Below, piece after piece: positions 19,160 to 28,135 of a DNA stretch of 64,000 nucleotides. The notes beneath the pieces were generated by a model. The model did no database searches, was not told where the DNA came from, and saw nothing but the letters and a program-made list of their open reading frames with translations. The stretch comes from Ktedonobacteria bacterium. Lineage in GTDB: Bacteria; Chloroflexota; Ktedonobacteria; Ktedonobacterales; JACDGC01. How positions within the stretch are numbered: the stretch's first letter is position 1; the number at the start of each line of letters is the position of its first letter. Both the position numbers and the translations under genes were made by a program. Where the stretch lies: NCBI GenBank assembly GCA_027459785.1, contig DAIDGU010000084.1, positions 1 to 64,000 on the forward strand. The letters are read 5' to 3'.

Positions 19160-19735
19160 TTATAGTCGATATAACGGTAGGTTGGATCTGACCGCGATAT
19201 GTGATAAGAAAGCATCCTCGTCTTTATGTGTCATTGTAGTTGCTACAGTAGGGTTCGGAATCAAGAGCCAACGAATGATCGCATATTTGCTCGAAACTTC
19301 AATAATATTAGGTTTGCTTTTATTTGCGAGTGAAAATTCCGCAAAGAGCCTGACATCTTCCCAGGGGATAACCACTTCCCGGCCATAACGTCGCATAGCT
19401 ATGTACTCATCATTGATCGTAATTGTTGCAGCTACCGAGAAGTAAAGTATCCCATAAGTAATCATCCCAATTACCAAAATACCACTGGCAAAAACAATGA
19501 AGAAAAGAGCATCTTGATGATCAAAGAAGGCTGGCACCCCCACAAGCAGCGTCATACCCAGGAATAAAGCAGAGATCGCTATATTCACCATGCGACCCGG
19601 CCGAAACCGGAATGATTGTGGCACGAGTGCTAGCGATTCGGGGATAGGCTGTTTCGCCAACAGATTACCTTCGCCGCGTGCCGCTTTTTGGCGCTGCCGT
19701 TCACGTTGAAAAAGAAGAGTAATAAAGAAGATCAT
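19160..19735 (-). CDS. Two-helix membrane protein with PH-like C-terminal region
   Basis: A 191-residue protein not recognised by name. After a short basic N-terminus there are two close transmembrane helices near residues 50-67 and 76-100. The soluble C-terminal domain begins ATITINDEYIAMRRYGREVVIPWEDVRLF, a pattern like bacterial PH domains (YdbT/DUF304 style: a beta strand with the residue setting membrane-side sheet, then a W-x-D-V). The gene is AT-rich relative to its neighbours. Its ATG directly abuts the stop of the small gene upstream (TAA then ATG), so the two are co-transcribed. Confidence 0.5.
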   Translation of the reverse strand: MIFFITLLFQRERQRQKAARGEGNLLAKQPIPESLALVPQSFRFRPGRMVNIAISALFLGMTLLVGVPAFFDHQDALFFIVFASGILVIGMITYGILYFSVAATITINDEYIAMRRYGREVVIPWEDVRLFAEFSLANKSKPNIIEVSSKYAIIRWLLIPNPTVATTMTHKDEDAFLSHIAVRSNLPLYRL

Positions 19736-19936
19736 TTAAAAATTTATGAAAGTTTGTCGTGCTAAATTCCACCAAAATTGCTGCACTTGAATGCTTGTAT
19801 CTACCCCAAATGCATGTAATTGTCCTATTAATCCCCACACCTGAATAGTAAGGATTATGAGCCAAATGTCACTTATGAGCAGGATGAAGGTAAAATACAG
19901 CCACTTATATTCGCGCTTCACCATCGATTCTGGCAC
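19736..19936 (-). CDS. Small membrane protein, unknown function
   Basis: A 66-residue protein with one or two hydrophobic segments (LYFTFILLISDIWLIILTIQ), no recognised family. It is the first gene of a two-gene, AT-rich unit; the stop codon is immediately followed by the next start, which argues that it is real. Confidence 0.45.
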   Translation of the reverse strand: MPESMVKREYKWLYFTFILLISDIWLIILTIQVWGLIGQLHAFGVDTSIQVQQFWWNLARQTFINF

Positions 19937-20116
19937 CTGTCTCTCATGCTATGGCTTGTTGGCTGCAAGCATACCATACGGATGAGGTGATGACAAGAGC
20001 GAATAAGGCGTGCTAAGCTCGTTTGGTAATTTCCTACAAAGGATTAAAGGTGAACGTTTTAAGGTTTATTTTCTAGCGGGCGGATATAAATATCCGCCTT
20101 ATGTATACCTCTGATT

Positions 20117-22528
20117 TTATGCCTCTGCCGTTGCCAGCGGCTCCCCTGCTGGCTGTGCGTTTGCGTCGAGCGGCGTGGTGGTAGCTGGCGGCGGGGCAGC
20201 GTTTGCGCCGAAGGGCCACCACCAGTTCCAGCGCCCCAGCAGGCGCATCGTCGCGGGGACGAGCAGGCCACGTACCAGCGTCGCATCCATCAGCACGGCC
20301 AGCGCCATGCCCACGCCCAGCGCCTTCACCAGAATCATCCCCGCCGTGATGAAGCCGCCGGAGACGATCACGACGATGGCCGCCGCGCTGGTGATGATCG
20401 CGCCGCTGCGTTCCATGCCCAGCGCCACGCTATGCACATTGTCGCCCGTCGCCAGCCATTCCTCGCGCACGCGGCTCAGCAAAAAGACCTCGTAGTCCAT
20501 CGACAGGCCGAAGAGCGCGCAGAACATCAGGATCGGCGCGCTGGCTTCCACGAAACCGAGCGGTGCGAAGCGGAGCAGCCCGCTCAGGTGGCCCTGCTGG
20601 AAGATGAAGACCAGCGCCCCATACGCCGAGAGGATCGACAGCGTGTTCATCGCCAGCGCCTTCAGCGGCAACACGACGCTCTGCAACAGCAACATCAGCA
20701 CGACATAGGTCGTGATCGCCACCGCCAGGATCGCGTAGGGGAACTGGCTGTACATCGTGTTGACGTAATCGACGACGCCCGCCGTGCCGCCCGTCACCAG
20801 CACCCGCAGGCCAGCGAAGCGCGACGCGCGGATGTCTTGCACCAGCGCCTCCGAGCGCGGGTCGATCATGCCGTAATTGCTGACCAGGCTCACCAGCGTC
20901 GTGTTGCCCGAAGCCAATTGTTTCACTGTCGCGCTCAGATAGGGATCGGTAATGACCGGCTGGCTGTAGATGATCTGGTACTGTGCCAGGCTCAGGCGCG
21001 GGTCCAGCGTGACGATGGAATCGACCCGGCGCACGCGCGGATCGTGCTGCAAGCGCACCACCAGGGCGTCCAGGTTCGTCAGGTTCGCCGGCGTCAGGAC
21101 GTTGCCGTTAGTGGTTTGCACCGCCAGGATGATGGGATTGGTCTCGTTTGCGTCGAAGCGCGACTGCAAGAGGTCATACGCCGCCCGCGACGGCACGTTT
21201 TGCGGCAAGATCGAGGCATCCGGCGCACCCAGCCGCACTTGCAGGAACGGCGCGCCCAACAGCAGCAAGAACGCCAGCACCGGCAGCAAAAACGCCCACG
21301 GGCGGCGCATCACCCGCAGCGACAGCCCATGCCAAAACCCCTGTGATTCAGGACGGGAAAGGGGAACGGAACGCGAAATAACGCGAGATGAAGCGCGAAA
21401 TGGCGCGAGATAGTTAAAAATATTTCGCGTCTTCTCGCGACTATTTCGTGTCATTTCGCGTTGCGTATGCTCTATACTCTTTCTATTGATCTTTGGCAAC
21501 GTGATGGGCAGGGCGTTGATGCGCGTGCCGATGATGGCGAGCAGCGCGGGCAGGAGCGTGGCGGCGGAAAGGATCGAGATCACGACCACCAGCACGCCGC
21601 CCAGGCCGATGGAGCGCAGCACCGAAAAGTTGAAAAGCAGCAACCCCAGCAGGCCGATGGAGACGGCGGTGCCGGAGACCATCATCGCGCGCCCGGCGGT
21701 GTTCATGGTGACGGCGATGGCATCGGGAACGGTGCGTCCGCGCGCCAGTTCTTCCCGGTAGCGATTGACCATAAAGAGGGAATAATCGACGCCCAGGCCC
21801 AGGCCGAAAAGCGTGGTGATATTCAGCGCGAAGACGGAGATGTCGGTGTGCAGCGCCAGGGCATAGACCAGCGCCAGCGAGACGACGACGCTGCATCCGC
21901 CGACGGCTGCCGGCAGGCCGGCGGCGACGACCGAACGGAAGACCAGCAGCAGCGCCAGCAGCGCGAACGGGAAGGCGATCTCCTCCGCCCGCCGCAGGTC
22001 CGCCTCGCTCACGCTCTGGATGTCGGCATAGAAGACCGGCCCACCACCCACATTGGTATGCAGGTCCGGCTGCGGCACCAGCCGCGCGCGCAGCCCCGGC
22101 AGGTATGCGGGCGCGTTATCGGCATCGGTATTCAGGAAGACGGCGGTGTAAGCTGCGTAGCCGTCCCTGGCGATCTGGTGCGGCGCGATGGTGAAGGGGA
22201 CGATCTCCGGCACCGCGTTCCACTTGGCCAGCGGCGCGACCGCCGCCGTCGCCTCCTGCACGAACTGCGGATCAGTCGCCTTGTAGCGCGTGCTGGTGAA
22301 AAAGATATCGACCGAGGTAAATTGTGCATGCAATTGCTGCTGCAACAGCGTCCCCGCCCGCACGGATTCCATGTCGTTGCTGCCGAAGCCGCCGGGCTTG
22401 AGCGCCGTGGCGATGCGCGGCGCGAAGGGGGCAGCCACGGCCACCGCGAATAACCAAAGGCCCACGATCAACCACTTATGCCGCACGGCCAAGTGGGCCA
22501 GGCGCGTGAAAACTGAATCTGCTGCCAT
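20117..22528 (-). CDS. MMPL/RND-superfamily exporter with an in-frame palindromic repeat insertion
   Basis: An 803-residue membrane protein built of two homologous halves, each with one helix, an outer loop domain and five further helices. N-half motifs include FGLGLGVDYSLFMVNRYREE; the C-half repeats this as FGLSMDYEVFLLSRVREEW, the paired Asp/Tyr pattern of MMPL proton-driven lipid or drug exporters. The linker between the halves is expanded: residues encoded by 21362-21465 (about 356-389; QREMTRNSREKTRNIFNYL) come from a repeat-family C palindrome that also occurs outside genes at 56395. The frame is maintained through it. Substrate unknown; MMPL relatives move lipids or siderophores. Confidence 0.88.
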   Translation of the reverse strand: MAADSVFTRLAHLAVRHKWLIVGLWLFAVAVAAPFAPRIATALKPGGFGSNDMESVRAGTLLQQQLHAQFTSVDIFFTSTRYKATDPQFVQEATAAVAPLAKWNAVPEIVPFTIAPHQIARDGYAAYTAVFLNTDADNAPAYLPGLRARLVPQPDLHTNVGGGPVFYADIQSVSEADLRRAEEIAFPFALLALLLVFRSVVAAGLPAAVGGCSVVVSLALVYALALHTDISVFALNITTLFGLGLGVDYSLFMVNRYREELARGRTVPDAIAVTMNTAGRAMMVSGTAVSIGLLGLLLFNFSVLRSIGLGGVLVVVISILSAATLLPALLAIIGTRINALPITLPKINRKSIEHTQREMTRNSREKTRNIFNYLAPFRASSRVISRSVPLSRPESQGFWHGLSLRVMRRPWAFLLPVLAFLLLLGAPFLQVRLGAPDASILPQNVPSRAAYDLLQSRFDANETNPIILAVQTTNGNVLTPANLTNLDALVVRLQHDPRVRRVDSIVTLDPRLSLAQYQIIYSQPVITDPYLSATVKQLASGNTTLVSLVSNYGMIDPRSEALVQDIRASRFAGLRVLVTGGTAGVVDYVNTMYSQFPYAILAVAITTYVVLMLLLQSVVLPLKALAMNTLSILSAYGALVFIFQQGHLSGLLRFAPLGFVEASAPILMFCALFGLSMDYEVFLLSRVREEWLATGDNVHSVALGMERSGAIITSAAAIVVIVSGGFITAGMILVKALGVGMALAVLMDATLVRGLLVPATMRLLGRWNWWWPFGANAAPPPATTTPLDANAQPAGEPLATAEA
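21362..21465. repeat. Repeat family C copy inside the MMPL gene
   Basis: A long imperfect palindrome built of CGCGAAAT units: the left arm begins GGAACGCGAAATAACGCGAG, and the right arm read on the other strand begins AACGCGAAATGACACGAAAT. The centre is a short AT stretch (TTAAAAATA). A second copy lies at 56395-56500. Confidence 0.85.
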
Positions 22529-22720
22529 TGCCGAATCGACCCCTCTGCTTTATCCCCACTTGCTAACTCCGCGCGCTGGATCGTATGATACGCCATACAC
22601 GCGCACGTGGCGCAAGGTCCATGCTGTTCGTGTTGTTATTCCTCTAGAAATCTTAACCTGAAGCGCAGGCCCGCGATCAAGAGGCACACGCCCTAGGGCG
22701 AGAGCAGGAGCACCATCACG

Positions 22721-23185
22721 ATGCCGGACAAAGAGCAAGGTGAACGCACGGTCACGACCAACCGGCAAGCCTTCCATGATTATTTCGTCGAGGAATCGTT
22801 GGAAGCGGGCATCGTGTTGACTGGTACCGAGATCAAATCCATCCGCGATGGCAAGGTGAATCTGCGCGGCGCGTTCGCGCGCGTGCGCAACGGCGAGCTA
22901 TGGCTGGAAGGCATGCACATCGCTCCCTACGAGCAGGGGACGTACATGAACCACGAACCCATGCGCGTGCGCAAGTTGCTGGTACATCGTCGCCAGTTGC
23001 ACCACCTGATGGATCAGGTGCAGGTTAAGGGGCTGACGCTCATCCCGCTCAAGCTCTACTTCAAGGGCAGCATCGTGAAAGTCGAGGTCGGTGTCTGTCG
23101 CGGTAAGAAGCTCTATGACAAGCGCGAAGACATCGCCAAGCGCGACGCCGAGCGCGACATCGCCCGCGCCGTGCGCCGTGGGTGA
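22721..23185 (+). CDS. smpB: SsrA-binding protein SmpB
   Basis: A 154-residue RNA-binding protein that partners tmRNA in rescuing stalled ribosomes. Typical motifs: NRQAFHDYFVEESLEAGIVL, TGTEIKSIRDGKVNLRGAFA, and the C-terminal tail KKLYDKREDIAKRDAERD that enters the empty mRNA channel. It reads from ATG at 22721; the sequence GAGAGCAGGAGC precedes it. The tmRNA gene itself is not visible nearby. Confidence 0.95.
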   Translation: MPDKEQGERTVTTNRQAFHDYFVEESLEAGIVLTGTEIKSIRDGKVNLRGAFARVRNGELWLEGMHIAPYEQGTYMNHEPMRVRKLLVHRRQLHHLMDQVQVKGLTLIPLKLYFKGSIVKVEVGVCRGKKLYDKREDIAKRDAERDIARAVRRG

Positions 23186-23215
23186 GGTGTGACACGCTAC
23201 AAGGAGGAGATGGCC

Positions 23216-23311
23216 ATGCGCCTGATGAGGTATGGCGGCAAGCCGTGGGTGCGCTCCAGCGGCACACAGTGCGGCAGCGCGTTCCACGTGCGGCTGCCGC
23301 TGGCGGAATGA
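23216..23311 (+). pseudogene. Remnant of a histidine-kinase ATPase domain (C-terminal end)
   Basis: A 31-residue frame (RYGGKPWVRSSG, then CGSAFHVRLPLAE and TGA) matches the last strand and G-box/C-terminus of HATPase_c domains, which typically end GG-x-I-W-V-x-S-x2-G-x-G-S-x-F-x-V-x-L-P. AAGGAGG lies eight bases before the ATG, so it may still be translated. Everything upstream of the G2 box is missing; smpB ends 30 bases earlier. Best read as a deletion scar of a kinase gene, fossilised next to family A repeats. Confidence 0.55.
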
Positions 23312-23323
23312 ACCAACCGCTCG

Positions 23324-23407
23324 TGGGGCGGACATGCCTGTCCACCGGGTGACAGACAGGAATGTCTGTCACCCAGGGGGTCGTGGGGCGGACATGCCTG
23401 TCCGCCG
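23324..23407. repeat. Repeat family A cluster, three palindromic units
   Basis: Three units in a row: GGCGGACATGCCTGTCCACC, GGTGACAGACAGGAATGTCT (continuing to the mirror half) and GGCGGACATGCCTGTCCGCC, joined by a TCGTGGG spacer. Each unit is a near-perfect inverted repeat around a 4-base centre. Confidence 0.85.
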
Positions 23408-23432
23408 CATTCCGTGTTACCGATCCAGGGTG

Positions 23433-24224
23433 CTAGCGATGCTCGGCAAAGGCGTCGATGGCAGCAAAGGTCGCTTCTGGCTGTTCGAAGTGGGGCAGAT
23501 GACCGGCAGCAGACACGGTGGTGAAGCGCGCATGGGGGATGGCGGCGGCGAAGGCGCGTCCATAGGCCGGCGTGACGATGCGATCACTGTCTCCCCAGAG
23601 TACAAGCGTGGGTAGCTGAATCTGCCCCAGGCGCGTGAGCAAGGTCGGGTCATACATCTGGTCGCCCGCAAAGATGCGCATGGTGGCCATATTGGCGCGC
23701 TGGCGGGCTGCTTGCGCGGGGGGAATGGTGGCCGGATCAACGTAGAAGCGGGCGGGATCGTGATAGGAATATTCAGCGATGCCGCGCGCATCGAGCGCAT
23801 AGAAATCACGGATCGGTTGCCCTGCGATCTCGACCCCGGTTGCATCGATGATGACAAGGCCGGTGAGCAGTTGCGCATCGTCGTGGTGGGCCATGTGGAG
23901 CGCCATCTCACAAGCAACCCACCCCCCCATGGAAGAGCCGATCACCAGGACATCCTGGTACCCTTGCGATTTGAGCATTTGCACGTACACGCGGGCGAGA
24001 TCAGGAATGGTGCTGAGCCACGCGGGGCGCTCGGTGCCATTCCAACCGGGGTGGGTCGGCACGATGACGTGCATCGTCTGGGACAGGTGCGTGGCGATGC
24101 TCTGCACCGTAAAGGGGCCACCACCCCCATGCAAAAGGAGGACGATCCGCCCGCTGCCGCTCTCGGTGAGCGTGAGGGGCAGGTCGGGACGCCAGTGGAT
24201 GGTGCGGGTCAGGGGTTCGGTCAT
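23433..24224 (-). CDS. Alpha/beta hydrolase
   Basis: A 263-residue alpha/beta-hydrolase with oxyanion loop LLHGGGGPF, nucleophile elbow GSSMGG (Ser98), acid loop LVLWGDSDRIVTP and catalytic His in SAAGHLPHFEQP. No signal peptide, so cytoplasmic. Substrate not determinable; the family includes esterases, haloperoxidases and C-C hydrolases. It is the second gene of a pair with the cupin gene (gap 18 bases), and the pair is divergent from a TetR-type regulator that probably controls both. Confidence 0.85.
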   Translation of the reverse strand: MTEPLTRTIHWRPDLPLTLTESGSGRIVLLLHGGGGPFTVQSIATHLSQTMHVIVPTHPGWNGTERPAWLSTIPDLARVYVQMLKSQGYQDVLVIGSSMGGWVACEMALHMAHHDDAQLLTGLVIIDATGVEIAGQPIRDFYALDARGIAEYSYHDPARFYVDPATIPPAQAARQRANMATMRIFAGDQMYDPTLLTRLGQIQLPTLVLWGDSDRIVTPAYGRAFAAAIPHARFTTVSAAGHLPHFEQPEATFAAIDAFAEHR

Positions 24225-24242
24225 AGCAGGTACTCCTTCTTC

Positions 24243-24716
24243 TTATTCAGGCTGGTGTTCGGGGAAATCAATGGCCGGGCTGGTGGCATAGCGGCTCATC
24301 ACCTGGGCGCTTGCCGCCGGGGTCAACGGCTGCCCAGCGGCGCTCAACTCCCGCAGATCTCGGAAGTACTGAACGTACAGATCGGGCGTAAAGGTGTTGA
24401 GGATCACGACCACCTGATCGCTGGGGTTGGCAAAGGTGTGTGGGACGCCGGGCGGGACCATCACCAGCGTCCCTGGGGGAGCGGCATACGTTGCGTCGCC
24501 AACAGTGAAGCGCGCCGTGCCGGCAACCACATAAAAGCCTTCGTCGTGTTGGGAATGCCGGTGCTGAAGCGGGCCTGCCGTATGGGGCGCGAGCGTAATC
24601 TCGCCGATCCCCAGGCGGTGGTCGGTGGTGCGCCCATCTTCCAGGATGCGCATCTGGATGGCTCCCAGCGGGATCACCTCGCCGTCAGTTGGTCCCACGA
24701 TGGATACCTGTGGCAT
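24243..24716 (-). CDS. Cupin-domain protein
   Basis: A 157-residue single cupin. Motif 1 reads GPLQHRHSQHDEGFYVVAG (metal ligands His, His, Glu) and motif 2 reads GTLVMVPPGVPHTFANPSD (third His). Cupins of this size are often small oxygenases, isomerases or sensors; no more precise call is justified. First gene of the cupin-hydrolase pair; start ATG at 24716 behind AAAGGAGGAGG. Confidence 0.85.
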   Translation of the reverse strand: MPQVSIVGPTDGEVIPLGAIQMRILEDGRTTDHRLGIGEITLAPHTAGPLQHRHSQHDEGFYVVAGTARFTVGDATYAAPPGTLVMVPPGVPHTFANPSDQVVVILNTFTPDLYVQYFRDLRELSAAGQPLTPAASAQVMSRYATSPAIDFPEHQPE

Positions 24717-24743
24717 GGACCTCCTCCTTTATGCGATAAAAAT

Positions 24744-24756
24744 CTCTCTATGAGAG
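24744..24756. promoter_or_regulatory. Candidate operator palindrome between the cupin and TetR genes
   Basis: CTCTC-TAT-GAGAG is a perfect 5-3-5 palindrome, 28 bases upstream of the cupin start in the divergent promoter region, a position suited to binding by the TetR-type product at 24845. Confidence 0.4.
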
Positions 24757-24771
24757 TCAACTGTTATGACT

Positions 24772-24826
24772 ATACCACAGCATCATATACTTATGCAAGT
24801 GCATCCTCATAAAGAGAATGTGGTAT
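24772..24826. promoter_or_regulatory. Candidate paired operator half-sites
   Basis: ATACCACA (24772-24779) and its exact complement TGTGGTAT (24819-24826) face each other across 39 bases in the same divergent region. They may be two half-sites or part of separate boxes. Confidence 0.3.
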
Positions 24827-24844
24827 CATCATGAGGAGGAGGAT

Positions 24845-25465
24845 ATGATGCTGAAGAACGCACCTGCCGGCGGTTCTGGACGCATAAACCAGAAGACACG
24901 CACCCGCCTGGCTGTCATCGACGCCTGCCGCGCCCTCATTCAGACTGGCGCAACCGTCACGATGCCCGATGTTGCGCGGGCCGCCCTCGTCTCGGAGGCC
25001 ACGGCCTACCGCTATTTCCCCGATATCGTGACTTTGATCAGCGTAGCCCTCGACGGCCTGTGGCCTAGCCCGGATGAAGCGTTGCAGTCGATTGCTGCCT
25101 CGGACTATCCGCTTGCGCGCATCGCTTGCGCGTCGGAAGTCTTCCTCCGGCGTCTCCTGGCCTATCAGGGTTCGATCCGCGTGATGATTGCAGCCACCAT
25201 CACCCGACCGGAAGGTGCCACCTTGCGGCCAGGTCTGCGGTTCGCGTGGATCGAGTATGCGCTTGCGCCAGCCGAAGCCCTGTTCGCGCCAGCAGACGCT
25301 CGTGTGCTGGCTCAGCTTAAGCGTGATCTGGCGGTGGTGGTTAGCCCCGAAGCGCTGTTCACCTTGATCGATCTTTGCGGGCTTTCCCCTGATGACGCCG
25401 TCACGAGCGCAGTACGGCTGGCAACCACGATCACGGCGGCGGCCCTGAAACGGGCAGGGACGTGA
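24845..25465 (+). CDS. TetR-type transcriptional regulator
   Basis: About 206 residues. The N-terminal helix-turn-helix reads LAVIDACRALIQTGATVTMP, DVARAALVSEATAYRYFPD, the TetR pattern with the Y-R-Y-F recognition end. The C-terminal ligand domain is helical and unassigned. AGGAGGAGG precedes the ATG pair at 24845/24848; the open frame from 24818 lacks a binding site. It is divergent from cupin-hydrolase, a common arrangement for a repressor and its target. Confidence 0.8.
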   Translation: MMLKNAPAGGSGRINQKTRTRLAVIDACRALIQTGATVTMPDVARAALVSEATAYRYFPDIVTLISVALDGLWPSPDEALQSIAASDYPLARIACASEVFLRRLLAYQGSIRVMIAATITRPEGATLRPGLRFAWIEYALAPAEALFAPADARVLAQLKRDLAVVVSPEALFTLIDLCGLSPDDAVTSAVRLATTITAAALKRAGT

Positions 25466-25498
25466 CCGCCGGCTACCTCCGCGCCGAACGTATGCATC

Positions 25499-27817
25499 TT
25501 ACATGGTCTTCTTGCCTGGCATTTCCGGCGTGGTCGCCAGGGGCAGGGTGATGACGAAGGTGCTGCCCTCGCCCGGCGCGCTGCCTTCCAGACGGATCGT
25601 GCCGTCCATCGATTCGATGAGTTGGCGGGCGAGATAGAGGCCCAGGCCCGTGCCGCTGATCTCGCTCGCCACCGCCGATTCCACGCGCGTGAAGCGCTCG
25701 AAGATCTGCGCGTGCGCCGCCAGCGGGATGCCGATGCCCTCGTCGCTGATCGCCACTTCCACCGTCTGCGCGTCGTGGGTCACGCGCGCTTCCACCTTGA
25801 TCGCGCCGCCCTTGGGACTATATTTCACCGCGTTGCTCAGCAGGTTTTCGAGGATCTCTTTCAGGCGGGCGAGGTCGGCGAGGACGAGGATGCCGGCGGG
25901 GATGCGCACCTCGAAACGGTGGGGCGTGCCATGCAATTGCACCTGCTTTTGGCGGGCGTTCACCACTTCGGCCACCACCGGCGCGAGCGTGACGGTGGTC
26001 AGATGCACCGCCCGCTGGCCGCTTTCCAGCCGCGCCTGTTCCAGCAATTGGTCCATCAGTTCGCGCATGCGCTCGGCATCATTCGCGGCCTGTTGCAGAC
26101 TGCGGCGCAGGTCGTCTTCCGCGTCGGCGGGCAAGAGCGCCAAAGCGAGATCGATGAAGCCCAGCACGCCGGTCAGTGGCAGGCGCAGGTCATGTGAGGT
26201 GCGCGCGATGAAGTCGTCCTTCTGGCGATCCAGCGCCCGCTGCGCTTGATAGGCGCGATCCAGGTCGAGATACGTGCGCGTATTCTCGATGGCGTGCGCG
26301 GCCTGCACGGCAAAAAGTTCCAGCAGCCAGCGGTCGTCATCGCTGAAGATCGGGCTGATTACCTCGTCGGGCAGTTTGCTCGTCGGCAAAAGATCCGTCT
26401 TGACGACCCAGATGACGCCGAGTACCTGGTTGCGCTGGGTCAGCGGCACGGCGACCGCGGCGCGGAAGCTCGCGTCATCCAGTTCGACGGAACGCAAGGG
26501 ATAGGACTGATAATCATCGACGCGCTGGCTTTCGCCCGTGACGGCCACGCGCCCCGGCAGCCCCATGCCGCGCCGCAGGTGGATTCCCGTGTAATCCTGG
26601 GTCAGGCCCGCCGCCACCACCACTTCCAGATCGCCGCTCTCGCGGTCCGCCAGCAACACCAAGCCGCCGTTGGCGGAAACGAGCGTGATCATCTTTTCGA
26701 GGATCTGGCGCAGCAGGCCGCGCGGATCTTGCCCCAGTTGCGCGGCGGCATCCAGCGAAATGCGGTGCAGTTCCACCATCTGCAACACGCGCTCCTGCGC
26801 GAGATCCGCCGTGCGCTTCTGGCGCTGGCGTTGCAGCACGCGCGCGGTGACATTGACGCCAGCGATGAGGATCGCTTCGAGCGCGCCCCGGTCGTCATGC
26901 ACCGGCGAGCAGGTGAAGTCCCAATAGGTCACGCCGGCGCTCAGGCGGATCTGCTGGTCGCTGACGAAGCGTGTCTCGCCCGTCGCTCGCACCTCGTCCA
27001 GCATGAAGATCTCGCGCAGTTGTTCGGCATGGTCGGGCAGCACGACATCCAACCGCTGCCCCCACACGTCGGGACCGATCTGAAAGAGCGTGTCGAACTG
27101 GGGATTGGTGAGCACAATCGAATAGTCGGTGACGCGCAAGACGGCGGCGGCCAGCGGCGCTTCGCGCAGGACGGTCTGGGCCAGTTCGCGCTGCGCGTGG
27201 AGCTGGTGGCGCAGCCGCGCCTGTTCCGCGCCGGCAGTGACATAGGCCGCGACGGCATCGAGCAAGAGCGCGTGTTCAGGGCTGGGGACCACCGGCAGCG
27301 CCGCCGCCAGCACACCGAGCAACTGGCCGCCGCTATACAGCGGAAACCCCATGAAGGCTTGTACCGCGTCGGGCTCGATCCCGGCTTCCTGCGCCCACGC
27401 CCGCACCAGGGGATGGTCGCGCGCGTCGTCGAAGCGCAACGGTCGCCCGGCAGTGACGACCGCCAGCAAGATATCCGCCGGCGGCATGGTGTCACGCGCC
27501 AGCACGCTTTGGCTCAGCAGCCCCATGCTGGCATAGCAGCGCAGGGTGTGGTCGCCGGTGGCCCCGTCGCCCCACGGCGGCAGGTCGCGCAGCCAGATCT
27601 CGACCAGCAATTCCTGCATGCCCAGGGTGATATCCGCCACGCCCACGCGCAGCGCCTCAAGGAACGAGAGGACCAAAGGGCCGGTGGCACGGGTGCTGCG
27701 CCCACTCAGCAATTCCGTCCGCATGCGCCCTTCGATGATGCTGATGCGATCTTGCTCGCGCCGCATCGGCTGTACATCGGGAATCGCGGCCTCTTCGGAT
27801 GGTTGCTGGCCAAACAT
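25499..27817 (-). CDS. GAF-PAS-GAF sensor histidine kinase, soluble
   Basis: A 772-residue cytoplasmic kinase with no membrane segments. Order: GAF 1 (about 50-205), PAS (about 220-335, with ITDYSIVLTNPQF-like start), GAF 2 (about 355-505), HisKA with phospho-accepting His near 541 (ARTSHDLRLPLTG) and HATPase (N box LLSNAVKYSPKGG, then DEGIGIP, GTGLGLYLAR and end GEGSTFVITLPL). It would sense a small molecule or redox state. No response regulator adjoins it, so the partner is elsewhere; the single receiver at 32002 is the nearest candidate. Confidence 0.88.
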   Translation of the reverse strand: MFGQQPSEEAAIPDVQPMRREQDRISIIEGRMRTELLSGRSTRATGPLVLSFLEALRVGVADITLGMQELLVEIWLRDLPPWGDGATGDHTLRCYASMGLLSQSVLARDTMPPADILLAVVTAGRPLRFDDARDHPLVRAWAQEAGIEPDAVQAFMGFPLYSGGQLLGVLAAALPVVPSPEHALLLDAVAAYVTAGAEQARLRHQLHAQRELAQTVLREAPLAAAVLRVTDYSIVLTNPQFDTLFQIGPDVWGQRLDVVLPDHAEQLREIFMLDEVRATGETRFVSDQQIRLSAGVTYWDFTCSPVHDDRGALEAILIAGVNVTARVLQRQRQKRTADLAQERVLQMVELHRISLDAAAQLGQDPRGLLRQILEKMITLVSANGGLVLLADRESGDLEVVVAAGLTQDYTGIHLRRGMGLPGRVAVTGESQRVDDYQSYPLRSVELDDASFRAAVAVPLTQRNQVLGVIWVVKTDLLPTSKLPDEVISPIFSDDDRWLLELFAVQAAHAIENTRTYLDLDRAYQAQRALDRQKDDFIARTSHDLRLPLTGVLGFIDLALALLPADAEDDLRRSLQQAANDAERMRELMDQLLEQARLESGQRAVHLTTVTLAPVVAEVVNARQKQVQLHGTPHRFEVRIPAGILVLADLARLKEILENLLSNAVKYSPKGGAIKVEARVTHDAQTVEVAISDEGIGIPLAAHAQIFERFTRVESAVASEISGTGLGLYLARQLIESMDGTIRLEGSAPGEGSTFVITLPLATTPEMPGKKTM

Positions 27818-28135
27818 GCGCTGCCCCCCTGGAAGTCTTGTCTATCTCTGTATATAACGAATCATAGTGGAGCAAGGATGAGAAATTCGTCACGCAAAAG
27901 TACCATTGCGCTCTGTTGCCCTTGCAAATGTAGAAAAAATGTTCTATACTAATCACAGAGGATCGGTGAGGACGGCCCACGCTGGCCGGGTCGGCCTCAC
28001 CGCTCTTCTCGCCATGAAGCTCAAACATGGTGTTTTGCGCTGCGGTGTCCTCCGTCGCAGCGCGCCGGGGAACTGCGACCCCAGGCGCAGCCTCCCCGGC
28101 GCGGCGCAGTCGCGCCGTTTATGCAGCAGACGACA
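27818..28135. other. Intergenic region with a hairpin between the kinase and the anti-sigma gene
   Basis: No gene in these 318 bases. CGGTGAGG at 27964-27971 pairs perfectly with CCTCACCG at 27995-28002, and GGCC-rich bases inside extend the stem imperfectly. On the minus strand this lies between the end of the anti-sigma gene and the kinase start; an AT-rich stretch with TATAGAAC and a T-run follows it, so it may end the sigma operon and precede the kinase promoter. Confidence 0.45.

Noticed and set aside
23186-23432. tmRNA gene expected near smpB
   Set aside because: No tRNA-Ala-like ends or tag frame ending in Ala-Ala could be found in or beside this interval.
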